Positions 1 to 8,273 of a stretch of DNA of 64,000 nt are shown here, piece after piece. The notes under the pieces are model-generated. The model searched no databases and had not been told where the DNA came from. It was given only the letters and a program-made list of their open reading frames with translations. The stretch comes from Methylobacterium currus (GTDB taxonomy: Bacteria; Pseudomonadota; Alphaproteobacteria; Rhizobiales; Beijerinckiaceae), in contig NZ_CP028843.1 of the NCBI RefSeq assembly GCF_003058325.1, forward strand, positions 4,314,001 through 4,378,000, given 5' to 3'. Numbering within the stretch: position 1 is the stretch's first letter; every line of letters begins with the position of its first letter. Position numbers and translations under genes: made by a program.

Positions 1-3000
1 CAGGTTGCCCGGGAAACCCGCTGCCGGCTCGACGGCGACGCGCCCTTGAGCCTGCACGGTGCCGCCGTTGCGGGTGGCGGCGGTCAGGCGCTCGATCACG
101 ATCGTGTCGCCGCGGCCGACGATTCGTCCCTGGACGTCGGTGAGGCGCACGCCCTGGAGCGGGTCGGTGAAGCTACCGCCGGTGAGAACCGCCGAGCCGT
201 CGACCTTCGGCGCCTGGAGGGTGCCGGTCACGCCGGCATCGAGGGCGACCCGGCCGGTGAGGCGCTGGCCGCCCGCCGCCAGCAGCGTGTTGGCGAGCGC
301 CGCGTCGAGGGTGCCGCGGGTGCGGACCGACAGGGCGCCGCCGGCCTCCACGGGCAGCGAACCGGAAAGAGCGAGCTGCAAGCCGCGGCCGGCCGTCACC
401 GTCCCGTCGAGGCCGGCGCGGCCGTCCTCGATCCGGCCCGAAGCCTTGGCGTCGATCGGCGGCAGGCCGGCGGAGCGGGTCTCGGGCGTCACGAGCCGCG
501 ACAGGCTCAGGGAATAGCGCCCCTCCGGACTGGCCGCCGGACCGGCGAGCAGAGCCTCGGCGTCGAGGGTGCCGGAGAGGGCCAGGCTCGGCGAGGCGAT
601 GCGGGCCATCGCCAGCGGCACGCCCTTCAGGCCGAGCCGCAGGTCGAGGCGCTGACCGATCGTGCCGTCGACGCTGGCGCGGCCGGAGCCGGCGGCAATG
701 GCGAGACCTGCGATCGTGACGCCCTCGTCCCGGAACGTGATCGTCGCCGGACCGGCGAGCGCCAGCCGGTCGGCCCCGCGCACCGCGCTGAGGCGGGTGA
801 GGTCGAGGCGCGGGCGATCGGCCGGGATCAGCCGGGCGGCGCCGTCGAGGGCGAAGCCCCGGGCCCGGGCCTGGAGCACGAGGTCGCTGCCGTCGGGCGC
901 CGGCTTGGCGTCGAGGCGGATCGCCTCGATCGTCTCGGCACCGGCGACCAGCCGGTCGGCATTGAGCCGGCCGGAGACCCGGGGGCTTGTCCAGAGGTCG
1001 GTGCCGGAGAGATCCGCATCGAGGCGCGAGAGCGCCACGCCGGCGCCGCGCACGCCCTCGCCGGTCGCCCGCACCCTTGCATCCTGCCGGCCGCCGGCGC
1101 GGGACAGGGTGATCGCGGCGTCGAGGCGGCCCTGGAGACGGGTGAGCGCCAGGGTCGAGAGATCGTCGAGGTCGCCGGCCTTCAGGGTCACCTCGCCCTC
1201 GCCGAGGCGCGAGCCTGGATCGACTGCCGCGCGACCCGTGAGGGTGACCGATCCGAGCGTCAGGCTGAGGCGGTCGAGCAGCCAGTCGGCGTCGCGGCGG
1301 GCGAGGTGGAGGTCGCCGGCGAGCGGCTTGCCGTCGACCCGGCCGGACAGGGCCAGGGTTCCGTCGAGGGCGCCGGTGGCGTCGGTGATCGTCGCCCGGG
1401 CGGCGAGGTCGCGGACCGGGCGGCCCATCGCCCGGGCCTCCGGGGCCGCCAGGGCGAGGGCGAGGTCGGGGCGCTCCAGCGAGCCGGTGAGGCGGGCATC
1501 CAGCGCGGCCCGGCCGGCGAGCTCGGAATCGAGGGTGGCGAGGTCGGCGAGGTCGACCCGGCCGGTCATGTCGGCCTTGGTCTCGGTGGCGCGGCCGTCG
1601 ATCGTGGCCGTCACGGCGTGCCCGGTCAGGCGCGCGGCCTGGACGGCGTAGCCGTCGGGCAGGCGGGTCAGGCGTCCGGAGAAGCGCGGATCGCGGCCGA
1701 GCGTCCGGTCGAGGGCCGGGGTACCGAGGACGAGCTTTTCGGTGCTCGCCTCGACGTCGGCGGTGACGCCGGCCCGGCCGGGATCGCCGGAGAGGAGCGC
1801 CTTGACGGCGACGCGGCCGCCGAGCGGCCGGCCGGCGGCGAGGGAGAAGGCCGCGAGGTCGGGCAGCTCCGCCTGGAGCGTCCCCGCCACCACGTCGCGG
1901 CCGATCCGGCCGGCATAGCGGGCATGGGCGGTCGGCGCCTCGATGGTCACCGCGTCGAGATCGGCGACGCCGTTCGGGTCGATCCGGCCGGCGAGGCGGA
2001 AAGACGCCTGAGGGCCGATCGCGCGGCGCAAGGCGGGGTCGGCGAGATGGAGACCCTCCACATGCGCCTCGGCGGCGAGGCGGAAGGATTGGCCCTCGGA
2101 GGCGCGCGGCAGCGGCTCGGCGACGAGGTCGGCGCTCGCCCGGCCGAGCCGGCTGCCCGCGGCGGACAGGCCGGCGGCCCGCAAGGTGCCCCGCACGGCA
2201 GGCGCGTCGAGGGGCCCCTTGACGCTCGCATCGACATTGAAGGATTCGAGGGTCGCTTCGCCCGCCTTGGTGACGCTGCCCTCGGTCGGGAGCGCCCGGG
2301 CCTGGAGGGTCAGGTCGGCGTTGCGCGCCGCGTCGACCCCGCCGTTGAGCGCCACCCGCGCTGTGCGGGAGGTGAGCTCGAACCGGTCGACCTGCACCGC
2401 GCCGGCGTCGGCGAAGCGCAGCGCCCCGTCGAGACGGGTGGTGCCGGAGAAGATGGCCGCGAGGGGACCGGGCATCAGGCCCTCGACCCGCGAGGCGAGG
2501 TCGAGCACCATCCGCCGCTCCGTCCCGACCCGGTCGATGCGGGCCTTGCCGTCGGCGCCGATGCCCTCGCCGGCCTTGAAGGCGAGGGCGGCATTCCAGG
2601 CATCGAGCGTGCCGCGCCCATCGAGGTCGAGGCTGACCGGCGGCAGGCCCGGCAGGTTCATGAGCCGCGCCGCCAGGCCGCCGGCCGGCTCGTCATGGGC
2701 GAGCTTCACCTCGAGGCGAGCGGTGTCCGGCACGTAGGCGAGCTTCAGGGTGACGGTCCCCGGCTTGTCGAGGCGGCGCAGGCCGAAGCCGAGATCGAGG
2801 CCCTCGCGCGGGTCGCCGAGGGTGGCCTGGCCGGCCCCGCCGATCCGGGCGGCCTCGCCGAGAACCGGCTCGCCGAGGACGAGGTCGTTCAGCGCGAAGG
2901 CCTTGACCACCACCTTGACCGGCAGGTCGGGCAGCAGGGCCTCCTTGTCCTGCGAGGGCGGGGTCGCGGAGGGCAGGGGGCGGCGCAGGACCTCCAGGCG

Positions 3001-3330
3001 CCCGATCTCCAGCCGGTCGATCTCCAGGCGCCGGGAGAGCAGCGCCGTGCGCCGCCAGATCAGCCGCGCCGTGTCGAGGCGCAGCCAGACGCCGTTGCGG
3101 TCGGCGATGGCGACGTCGCGGATCGTGGCGTCAGAGGAGAGCGCCCCGTCGACGGCGCCGATCGAGACCCGAGAGGTCGGGGTCGAGAGGGCGCGGGACA
3201 GGAGGTCGCCGAGGATCGTGGTCTCGCCCTCGGCCGCCTCGCCGGTGGCGGCATGGCCGAGCCAGGCGAGGCCCAGGAGGGCGACGGCGAAGGCGGCGGT
3301 GAGGAGGCGCGAGGCCCGCATCTGCATCAT
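1..3330 (-). CDS. tamB: Translocation and assembly module subunit TamB (partial, C-terminus outside window)
   Basis: The minus-strand frame is open from an ATG at 3330 to the window edge, about 1,110 codons without the C-terminal end. The N-terminus (MMQMRASRLLTAAFAVALL) is a single membrane anchor. The rest is the long repetitive pattern of alternating short hydrophobic and glycine-rich strands typical of AsmA/TamB beta-helical proteins, with many LDLDGRGTLDA-like segments. In this family TamB sits in the inner membrane, spans the periplasm and works with TamA in outer-membrane protein assembly and lipid transport. Its ATG directly follows the TGA of tamA (TGAATG), so the two are almost certainly co-translated. 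The DUF490 C-terminal domain lies beyond the window. Confidence 0.9.
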   Translation of the reverse strand, partial: MMQMRASRLLTAAFAVALLGLAWLGHAATGEAAEGETTILGDLLSRALSTPTSRVSIGAVDGALSSDATIRDVAIADRNGVWLRLDTARLIWRRTALLSRRLEIDRLEIGRLEVLRRPLPSATPPSQDKEALLPDLPVKVVVKAFALNDLVLGEPVLGEAARIGGAGQATLGDPREGLDLGFGLRRLDKPGTVTLKLAYVPDTARLEVKLAHDEPAGGLAARLMNLPGLPPVSLDLDGRGTLDAWNAALAFKAGEGIGADGKARIDRVGTERRMVLDLASRVEGLMPGPLAAIFSGTTRLDGALRFADAGAVQVDRFELTSRTARVALNGGVDAARNADLTLQARALPTEGSVTKAGEATLESFNVDASVKGPLDAPAVRGTLRAAGLSAAGSRLGRASADLVAEPLPRASEGQSFRLAAEAHVEGLHLADPALRRAIGPQASFRLAGRIDPNGVADLDAVTIEAPTAHARYAGRIGRDVVAGTLQAELPDLAAFSLAAGRPLGGRVAVKALLSGDPGRAGVTADVEASTEKLVLGTPALDRTLGRDPRFSGRLTRLPDGYAVQAARLTGHAVTATIDGRATETKADMTGRVDLADLATLDSELAGRAALDARLTGSLERPDLALALAAPEARAMGRPVRDLAARATITDATGALDGTLALSGRVDGKPLAGDLHLARRDADWLLDRLSLTLGSVTLTGRAAVDPGSRLGEGEVTLKAGDLDDLSTLALTRLQGRLDAAITLSRAGGRQDARVRATGEGVRGAGVALSRLDADLSGTDLWTSPRVSGRLNADRLVAGAETIEAIRLDAKPAPDGSDLVLQARARGFALDGAARLIPADRPRLDLTRLSAVRGADRLALAGPATITFRDEGVTIAGLAIAAGSGRASVDGTIGQRLDLRLGLKGVPLAMARIASPSLALSGTLDAEALLAGPAASPEGRYSLSLSRLVTPETRSAGLPPIDAKASGRIEDGRAGLDGTVTAGRGLQLALSGSLPVEAGGALSVRTRGTLDAALANTLLAAGGQRLTGRVALDAGVTGTLQAPKVDGSAVLTGGSFTDPLQGVRLTDVQGRIVGRGDTIVIERLTAATRNGGTVQAQGRVAVEPAAGFPGNL

Positions 3331-5292
3331 TCAGAAGGCCTGACCGAGGCTGATGTAGAGGGCGACCGGCGGCTGCTTGAGCTGCTTGTCGGGGTTCAGC
3401 GGCACCGCGAGATCGACCCGGATCGGGCCGATGCCGGTGTAGTAGCGAAGGCCCAACCCCGCCGCGACGCGGATGCGCTCGTCGAAATCGGGCAGGGTGC
3501 CGGCGAAGGCCGTACCGGCATCGACGAAGGGCACGATGCCGATCGTGTCGGTGATCTTGATCCGGCCCTCGATCGAGCCTTCGAGCAGCGAGCGCCCGCC
3601 GATCGGCAGCTGGTAGGGGCCGATCGGCCCGACGGTGCGGTAGGAATACCCCCGGATCGAGCCGCCGCCGCCGGCGAAGAAGCGGAGCGAGGCCGGGATG
3701 TCGGCGAGGCTGGCGCCGCTGATCGAGCCGAAGCCGAGGCGCGCGGCCAGGATGTAGCGGCCGTCCTCGTCGAAGGCGTAGTAGGTCGATCCTTGAGCCT
3801 TGGCGATCAGCAGGTCCGGGCTGTTCCCGAGGCCCGCATAGGGGGTCAGCGAGGCGGTGACGCGAAAGCCCCGCGTCGGATCGAGCAGGCTGTCGGTCGA
3901 GTCGTAGGTGACGCCGGCGTTCAGGCCCAGCAACCCGTAATCGACCCGGCCCAGCGCGTCGCGGTCGGAGCCGACCCGGCCGTCGAGGCCGACTTGCGCC
4001 GAGAACGCGTCCGCGAAGCGGTGGCGGATCGCCACCGTGCCACCGGTCGCGTCGCTGAGATAGGATTGCTGAACCTCGCGGCCGATGAAGGCACTGGCGA
4101 TGAGGTCGTTGCGGGTGCCGAACAGGGCCGGCTTGACGAAGGTGGCGGCGAGCCGTCCGCCCAGCCCGTTGGTCTCGATGCCCGCGAGCTTGCGGCGGCG
4201 GGCGTAATAGTCGGTGCCGAGGCCCAGATAGGACAGGTCGGCGTCGATCCGCAGGGTCTCGCCGCCGCCGAACAGGTTGCGGTCGGCCCAGTAGGCGCGC
4301 ACCCCCGGCCCGTCGACCGTGGAGTAACGGGCCGAGACGCCGACGATGTGCGGTGCCCGCTCGGTCACGTCGACGAAGACCGGCAATCCGCCGTCGGGGT
4401 CGAGGGCCGTGCCCTCCCGCACCCGCACGCCGCCGAGCGCCTCGATGCGCGAGACCGAGCGGCGGATGTCGGAGAGCGCCTGCGGCGAGTAGGGATCGCC
4501 CGGCTCGGCATAGATGAAGGAGCGCACCACCGCCGGGTCGACGGCTTGCGTCCCCCGGACCGTGATCGGGCCGAGGACCGCCTTCGGCCCGGGATCGACC
4601 ACGAAGGTCACGTCCATGGTGCGGGCGGCGTGGTCGACCACCGGCTCGCGCCGCAGCACCTTGGCGAAGGGATGGCCCTGGCGGCGGACATGGTCGACCA
4701 ACGCCGCCTCGCGGGCGAGCACGGTGGCGGAGCGGGCCGGCACCTCGTCGTCGAGGCGGGTGAGGCGGGCCGGCACGGCCTCGGCTGGGAAGGGCACGCC
4801 CGCAGGGTCGAGCACCGCGATGTGCCGCAGGTGGTAGAGCGGGCCCTGGTCGACGGAGACCCGGACCGCCACGAGGCTGCGGTTGCGGGCGGCCTCGGCG
4901 GCGCGCACGGCATGACGGGCGGCGGCATCGCCCCCGAGCACCACGTCCTCGATGCGGAAGCTCACCGTCCCGGCGTAATAGCCGAAGCCCCAGAGCGCAT
5001 CGACGAGGCGGGGTGCGTCGGCCTCGGCCCGGCGCAAAAGGCCCTCGCCGTCCGGCGGCGCGTCGTTGCGCAGGCGGTAGAGGCTCGACGTGTCCTGAAG
5101 CGTCCGGAGCAGGTCCTCATCCTCGACGCCCTGGAAACGGACCGCGTAGGGCAGGGCGGCCGGGCTCGGCGCCGGCGGCGGCTCCTCGGAGCCGAACAGG
5201 CCGAACAGGTCGAAGGCCCGCGCCGGCTCCGCCGCACCCATGCCGAGTGCGAGGCCGAGCCCGAGAACGCGAACAAATCGGGCGCGAGCCAT
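3331..5292 (-). CDS. tamA: Translocation and assembly module protein TamA (Omp85/BamA family)
   Basis: A 653-residue outer-membrane protein. I chose the ATG at 5292 because it begins a clear signal peptide (MARARFVRVLGLGLALGMG, cleavage after ARA about residue 27) and has GGGAG about 12 nt upstream; longer in-frame starts give no sensible leader. POTRA-like repeats occupy roughly residues 45-300. A 16-strand-type barrel follows, with RGFRVTASL- and GGGGSIRGYSYR-like segments (the Omp85 RGY motif), and the protein ends in aromatic Phe. In this family TamA is the outer-membrane partner of TamB. It lies immediately upstream of tamB with no gap. Confidence 0.92.
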   Translation of the reverse strand: MARARFVRVLGLGLALGMGAAEPARAFDLFGLFGSEEPPPAPSPAALPYAVRFQGVEDEDLLRTLQDTSSLYRLRNDAPPDGEGLLRRAEADAPRLVDALWGFGYYAGTVSFRIEDVVLGGDAAARHAVRAAEAARNRSLVAVRVSVDQGPLYHLRHIAVLDPAGVPFPAEAVPARLTRLDDEVPARSATVLAREAALVDHVRRQGHPFAKVLRREPVVDHAARTMDVTFVVDPGPKAVLGPITVRGTQAVDPAVVRSFIYAEPGDPYSPQALSDIRRSVSRIEALGGVRVREGTALDPDGGLPVFVDVTERAPHIVGVSARYSTVDGPGVRAYWADRNLFGGGETLRIDADLSYLGLGTDYYARRRKLAGIETNGLGGRLAATFVKPALFGTRNDLIASAFIGREVQQSYLSDATGGTVAIRHRFADAFSAQVGLDGRVGSDRDALGRVDYGLLGLNAGVTYDSTDSLLDPTRGFRVTASLTPYAGLGNSPDLLIAKAQGSTYYAFDEDGRYILAARLGFGSISGASLADIPASLRFFAGGGGSIRGYSYRTVGPIGPYQLPIGGRSLLEGSIEGRIKITDTIGIVPFVDAGTAFAGTLPDFDERIRVAAGLGLRYYTGIGPIRVDLAVPLNPDKQLKQPPVALYISLGQAF

Positions 5293-5763
5293 CCCGGCGC
5301 CCACACTCCCCGATGACGGACGCACACTGGTTGCGCCGCAACGTTCGACCCGATCCCGCATGCCCCCCGGCCGTGCTTGCCGGCTCCGCCCCCGAGGCGA
5401 TGCCGAGAATTCAATCCCACGCCAGCGGCGCGTCCCTGACGGGATGCAGTCCTTCGCCCCGCCTTCGCCTTGCCCCCGACGGAGCGCCCCTTCGGCGTCG
5501 TCTTCCCTAAGGGTCGGGGGAATTCGTGTCCAAACCGTGTCCATTGGCTGGCCCGGTCCCGGGACAAGCTAGAGCATAAACGAGCGGAGAGGGAGCCGGA
5601 CCCGTCCGGATCCGCAGGTTGGACCGGGGCCGGGCGGCGCGCTAACCCTCTGGCAGCGGCGAAGAGATCGTGTCTGCCCGCGGCGCGCGGTCGCGCCTGC
5701 TGACCACGAGGCCGGCGCGTTGAGCGTGTCCGTCCTGCCCCCGCTGTCCACAGGGTCTGCTGC
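5293..5763. other. Divergent intergenic region between tamA and the deacetylase gene
   Basis: This 471 bp non-coding gap must hold the promoters of both divergent genes. It includes a short imperfect direct repeat (GTGTCCAAACC / GTGTCCATTGG near 5526-5550) and an AGAGCATAAACG stretch near 5572. I cannot assign a convincing -35/-10 pair on either strand, and I see no RNA gene. Confidence 0.4.
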
Positions 5764-6660
5764 ATGGTCCCGATCGTGTTCCATCCGGCCTACGAGGCCC
5801 CGCTGCCGGAGGGTCATCGCTTCCCGATGGGCAAGTACGGGCGCCTGGCCGCCGCGATCGAGGCCCGGGGCCTGGTGCCGGAGGGCTTCGTGACACCCGA
5901 GCCCGCGAGCCCGGACCTGATCCGTCTCGCGCATGACGGCATTTACGTCGAGCAGGTCGTCACCGGCACGGTCCCTCGGGCGGTCGAGCGGGCGATCGGC
6001 CTGCCGGTCGATGCCGGGGTGGCGCGGCGCTCGCTCGCCGCCTGCGGCGGCACGCTGCTGGCCGCGCGGCTGGCGCTCGAAGGGGGGCTGGCCGGCAGCA
6101 CCGCGGGCGGCAGCCATCACGGAAGGCGGGACGGGGGACGGGGGTTCTGCGTCTTCAACGACGTCGCGGTGGCGGCGCTCGCCCTCAGGGGCGAGGGCAC
6201 GATCCGCAGGGCCCTCGTCATCGACCTCGACGTGCACCAGGGCGACGGCACCGCCGATTGCCTCCGGAACGAGCCCGACCTGTTCACCTTCTCGATGCAT
6301 GCCGAGAAGAACTACCCCACCGACAAGGTGCCGGGCGACCTCGATGTCGGCCTGCCCGACGGGCTGTCCGACGACGATTACCTGGCGGCGCTCGCCCTCC
6401 ACGTGCCGCGCCTCCTCGACGCGCAGCGCCCGGACCTCGTGTTCTACAATGCCGGCGTCGACCCCCACCGCGACGACCGGCTCGGCCGCCTGGCGCTCAC
6501 CGACGACGGCTTGCGCCGGCGCGAGGCCCACGTGGTCGGCGAGGCGCGCCGGCGCGGCATCCCGCTCGTCGCGGTGATCGGCGGCGGCTACGCGACGGAC
6601 ATCGAGGCGCTGGCGGCCCGCCACGCCCTGGTCTTCGAGGCGATGGCAGAGATGGCCTGA
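5764..6660 (+). CDS. Histone deacetylase family protein (class II-like / acetoin-utilisation-type amidohydrolase)
   Basis: A 298-residue protein with the HDAC-superfamily signatures. It has the tandem histidines in GSHHGRRDGGRGFCVFND (H118, H119), the metal-binding DLDVHQGDGT (D154, D156, H158), the second Asp segment YNAGVDPHRDD and the GGGY motif near the end. Bacterial members deacetylate small acetylated substrates such as polyamines, or lysines; the substrate here cannot be read from sequence. The length is usual for single-domain bacterial members. The start ATG at 5764 has no strong Shine-Dalgarno. The gene stands alone, and the next gene downstream encodes a 50-residue protein. Confidence 0.88.
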   Translation: MVPIVFHPAYEAPLPEGHRFPMGKYGRLAAAIEARGLVPEGFVTPEPASPDLIRLAHDGIYVEQVVTGTVPRAVERAIGLPVDAGVARRSLAACGGTLLAARLALEGGLAGSTAGGSHHGRRDGGRGFCVFNDVAVAALALRGEGTIRRALVIDLDVHQGDGTADCLRNEPDLFTFSMHAEKNYPTDKVPGDLDVGLPDGLSDDDYLAALALHVPRLLDAQRPDLVFYNAGVDPHRDDRLGRLALTDDGLRRREAHVVGEARRRGIPLVAVIGGGYATDIEALAARHALVFEAMAEMA

Positions 6661-6735
6661 CGGAGGACCGGAACGGCCGAGGCTGTTTCGCCGTTGATCC
6701 CTCGAAGACCCATGTCAGCGCACTCGGAGGATACG

Positions 6736-6888
6736 ATGAGCCTCATCGGCCGGATCGTCACCAAGATCCTGGGGAACGACGACCCCCGCACCCGTCCCGA
6801 CGGCCGCGGCCCTTACGACGACCGGGTCACCTATAATGACTCCGGCAATCTCGTCGGCCGCCTCGTCACCAAGATCCTGCGTCGCTGA
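6736..6888 (+). CDS. Small 50-residue protein with a duplicated LIGRIVTKIL motif
   Basis: The ATG at 6736 is preceded by GGAGG at 6726-6730 with 5 nt spacing, an excellent ribosome site that outweighs the upstream in-frame starts. The peptide begins MSLIGRIVTKIL and ends NLVGRLVTKILRR, so a ten-residue amphipathic segment (LIGRIVTKIL / LVGRLVTKIL) is repeated around a polar Asp/Arg/Pro-rich linker. I do not recognise a family. The two basic amphipathic helices could bind membrane, nucleic acid or each other. A terminator-like hairpin (6958-6988) and a small RNA gene lie downstream on the same strand. Confidence 0.7.
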   Translation: MSLIGRIVTKILGNDDPRTRPDGRGPYDDRVTYNDSGNLVGRLVTKILRR

Positions 6889-6913
6889 CGCTTCGGGCCC
6901 GCGTCGCTGACGC
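6879..6913 (+). repeat. 13-bp direct repeat spanning the stop codon of the 50-residue gene
   Basis: GCGTCGCTGACGC occurs at 6879-6891, where it covers the last Arg codons and the TGA, and again at 6901-6913. A degenerate third copy (TGCGCTGCTGACAC) starts near 6922. The spacing is 22 bp. It looks like a local duplication of the 3' end of the gene. Confidence 0.6.
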
Positions 6914-6957
6914 GACAGGCCTGCGCTGCTGACACGACGGTTCCGCGAACCGGACGC

Positions 6958-6988
6958 GACACCCCCGCCGGCCCCCGGCGGGGGTGTC
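6958..6988 (+). terminator. 14-bp perfect hairpin downstream of the 50-residue gene
   Basis: GACACCCCCGCCGG (6958-6971) pairs perfectly with 6975-6988 across a CCC loop. It is 70 nt past the stop codon. There is no long T-run, so it may be a weak or bidirectional terminator or an mRNA 3' stabiliser. Confidence 0.55.
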
Positions 6989-7039
6989 GCCGCTTTGCAC
7001 GGGCGCGATCGTTTGGGAGAAAATCCACCATCGGTGCGC

Positions 7040-7055
7040 TTTCGCACTTGCGAAA
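7040..7055. promoter_or_regulatory. Dyad TTTCGC-N4-GCGAAA overlapping the -35 of small RNA copy 1
   Basis: TTTCGCACTTGCGAAA is a perfect 6+6 bp dyad with a 4-nt spacer. It overlaps the proposed -35 hexamer of the small RNA promoter (7048-7053), the right place for a repressor or activator. The same dyad recurs at 20249-20264. I do not know which regulator would bind it. Confidence 0.45.
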
Positions 7056-7075
7056 CGGCGCCAGGCCCCTATCTT
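7048..7075 (+). promoter_or_regulatory. Probable promoter of small RNA copy 1
   Basis: TTGCGA (7048-7053) and TATCTT (7070-7075) are separated by 16 bp. Transcription would start near 7081-7083, exactly where the first predicted RNA hairpin begins. Confidence 0.5.
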
Positions 7076-7080
7076 TTGCA

Positions 7081-7170
7081 GTGCAAGGTCGCGATGGCGT
7101 CGCGGCCCTGCAGCCCTCTTTGGGCGTTTCCTCCCTAGACTTCGGGCCGCTCGCAAGAGCGGCCTTTTTT
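7081..7170 (+). ncRNA. Small RNA, alpha-r8/MmgR (suhB)-like, copy 1
   Basis: Three structural blocks can be read. A first hairpin spans about 7082-7112, with inner arms built from the shared GCGATGGCGTCGCGGC. A small GCCC-TCTTT-GGGC hairpin lies at 7113-7125. A single-stranded stretch follows, containing TTTCCTCCCT at 7127-7136. It ends in a strong Rho-independent terminator: GGCCGCTC (7145-7152), loop GCAA, GAGCGGCC (7157-7164), then six T. A second copy lies at 33603-33690 on the other strand; 30 nt around the motif are identical, while the terminator arms differ by compensatory changes. The UUUCCUCCCU motif followed by a terminator is, from memory, the hallmark of the alpha-r8 family, whose Sinorhizobium member MmgR affects polyhydroxybutyrate storage. 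The family name is inference; the RNA gene itself is well supported. Confidence 0.8.
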
Positions 7171-7307
7171 CTTAGTCTCGCGAGTGATTTCGCACGCATT
7201 TCGAATACGTCTCTTTATCCCATTTGCGAACTCGTCCTGGGGTCGCGCGCGCGATGATGGAAAAATCCAACCGGCCGATCATTTCAAATATTGCCATCCA
7301 CGACCAC

Positions 7308-8186
7308 TCACGACAATGCCAGATACTTTTTCTGCGTCTGCGCAACCCGGGCCACCGCCCGCGCCGCCCGTGAGTCCGGCACCGCTACCGTTTCCCCGGC
7401 GAGGATGCTGGTCTTGAGCGCGACCAGCGTCGGATCGCCCCATCGCGCCAGCAAACCCTGGAAGGCCGCGTGGCGGCCGTGATCGTAGCCGGCTTCCGTC
7501 AGCGGATGGGGCGGGTGCAGGTGGATCACCGGGGCGAGGCCCGCCGGGATCGGCGCCGTGGCAGCGTGCAGGCGGCCCTGGCGCAGGAGCTTGTCGAACC
7601 AGAGCGCCCGCGGCCCCGGATGCGCGTCGGGCAACACGATTTCGATCCGGGCGCGGCCCGATGCCGCCACGAGCACCGCCCCGAGGCCCGGCAGGCGCGC
7701 CCAGAGGGCGGCGCCGGCCGGGTGGCCGCAGGCGGCGCGTAGCACCGGGACGGCCGCGCCCCGCACCCGGGCGAGGAGCCGGGCCTGGCGCAGGGGCAGG
7801 CCGAGGCAGAACAGCACCCCGTCGCGATCGTCGGCGCGGGCAGCCTCGTCGTCGGGGCCGAGCTCGCTCACCACCGGGTCTGGGCAGGGCGGCAGGAGGG
7901 CGAGCGGCCGGCACAGGGCGAGGGCCTGGCTCCAGCCATCGCCGCCGAGCGCCGTCTCGTAGGCCACCGGCACGAGGGTGTCGGCCTCCCCCAGCACCAG
8001 GGCGCCGCGGGGCGTGACGAGGCCGGGACGCCCGTCGGAAGGAAGGTCCGCCGGCTCGTCGGGATCGCGCCGGAAGGTGGCGCCCGCCCCGTAGCCGCCG
8101 AGGCTCCAGGTCGGCATCGGATCGGCCAGGGCCTGACGCAGGACCGCCCGCAGAGCGTCCGCATCGGCCTGCGGCCGGACCGACAA
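7308..8186 (-). CDS. Uncharacterised protein
   Basis: A 292-residue protein if translation starts at the TTG at 8186, which has GGGGA 7 nt upstream; the first ATG is at 8117 and would remove 23 residues. It has no signal peptide or membrane span. A conserved-looking block near the start (PTWSLGGYGAGATFRRDPDE) precedes an Ala/Leu/Pro-rich body and a basic C-terminus. I do not recognise the family. The start lies only 16-90 bp from the divergent DUF502 gene, so the two probably share a promoter region. Confidence 0.65.
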   Translation of the reverse strand: MSVRPQADADALRAVLRQALADPMPTWSLGGYGAGATFRRDPDEPADLPSDGRPGLVTPRGALVLGEADTLVPVAYETALGGDGWSQALALCRPLALLPPCPDPVVSELGPDDEAARADDRDGVLFCLGLPLRQARLLARVRGAAVPVLRAACGHPAGAALWARLPGLGAVLVAASGRARIEIVLPDAHPGPRALWFDKLLRQGRLHAATAPIPAGLAPVIHLHPPHPLTEAGYDHGRHAAFQGLLARWGDPTLVALKTSILAGETVAVPDSRAARAVARVAQTQKKYLALS

Positions 8187-8273
8187 AGGGTCTTCCCCGC
8201 CTTGAGCGCAGCGCAGCAAACCGCTACCTCTTCGGGGGCAGGGGGCGCCTGCCCGGGTCGAGAATCGCAGATC

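Noticed and set aside
46-5316. A 1,756-codon open frame on the plus strand
   Set aside because: It is antisense to tamB and tamA; its Arg/Gly/Glu-rich composition and lack of domains are typical of shadow frames in high-GC DNA.
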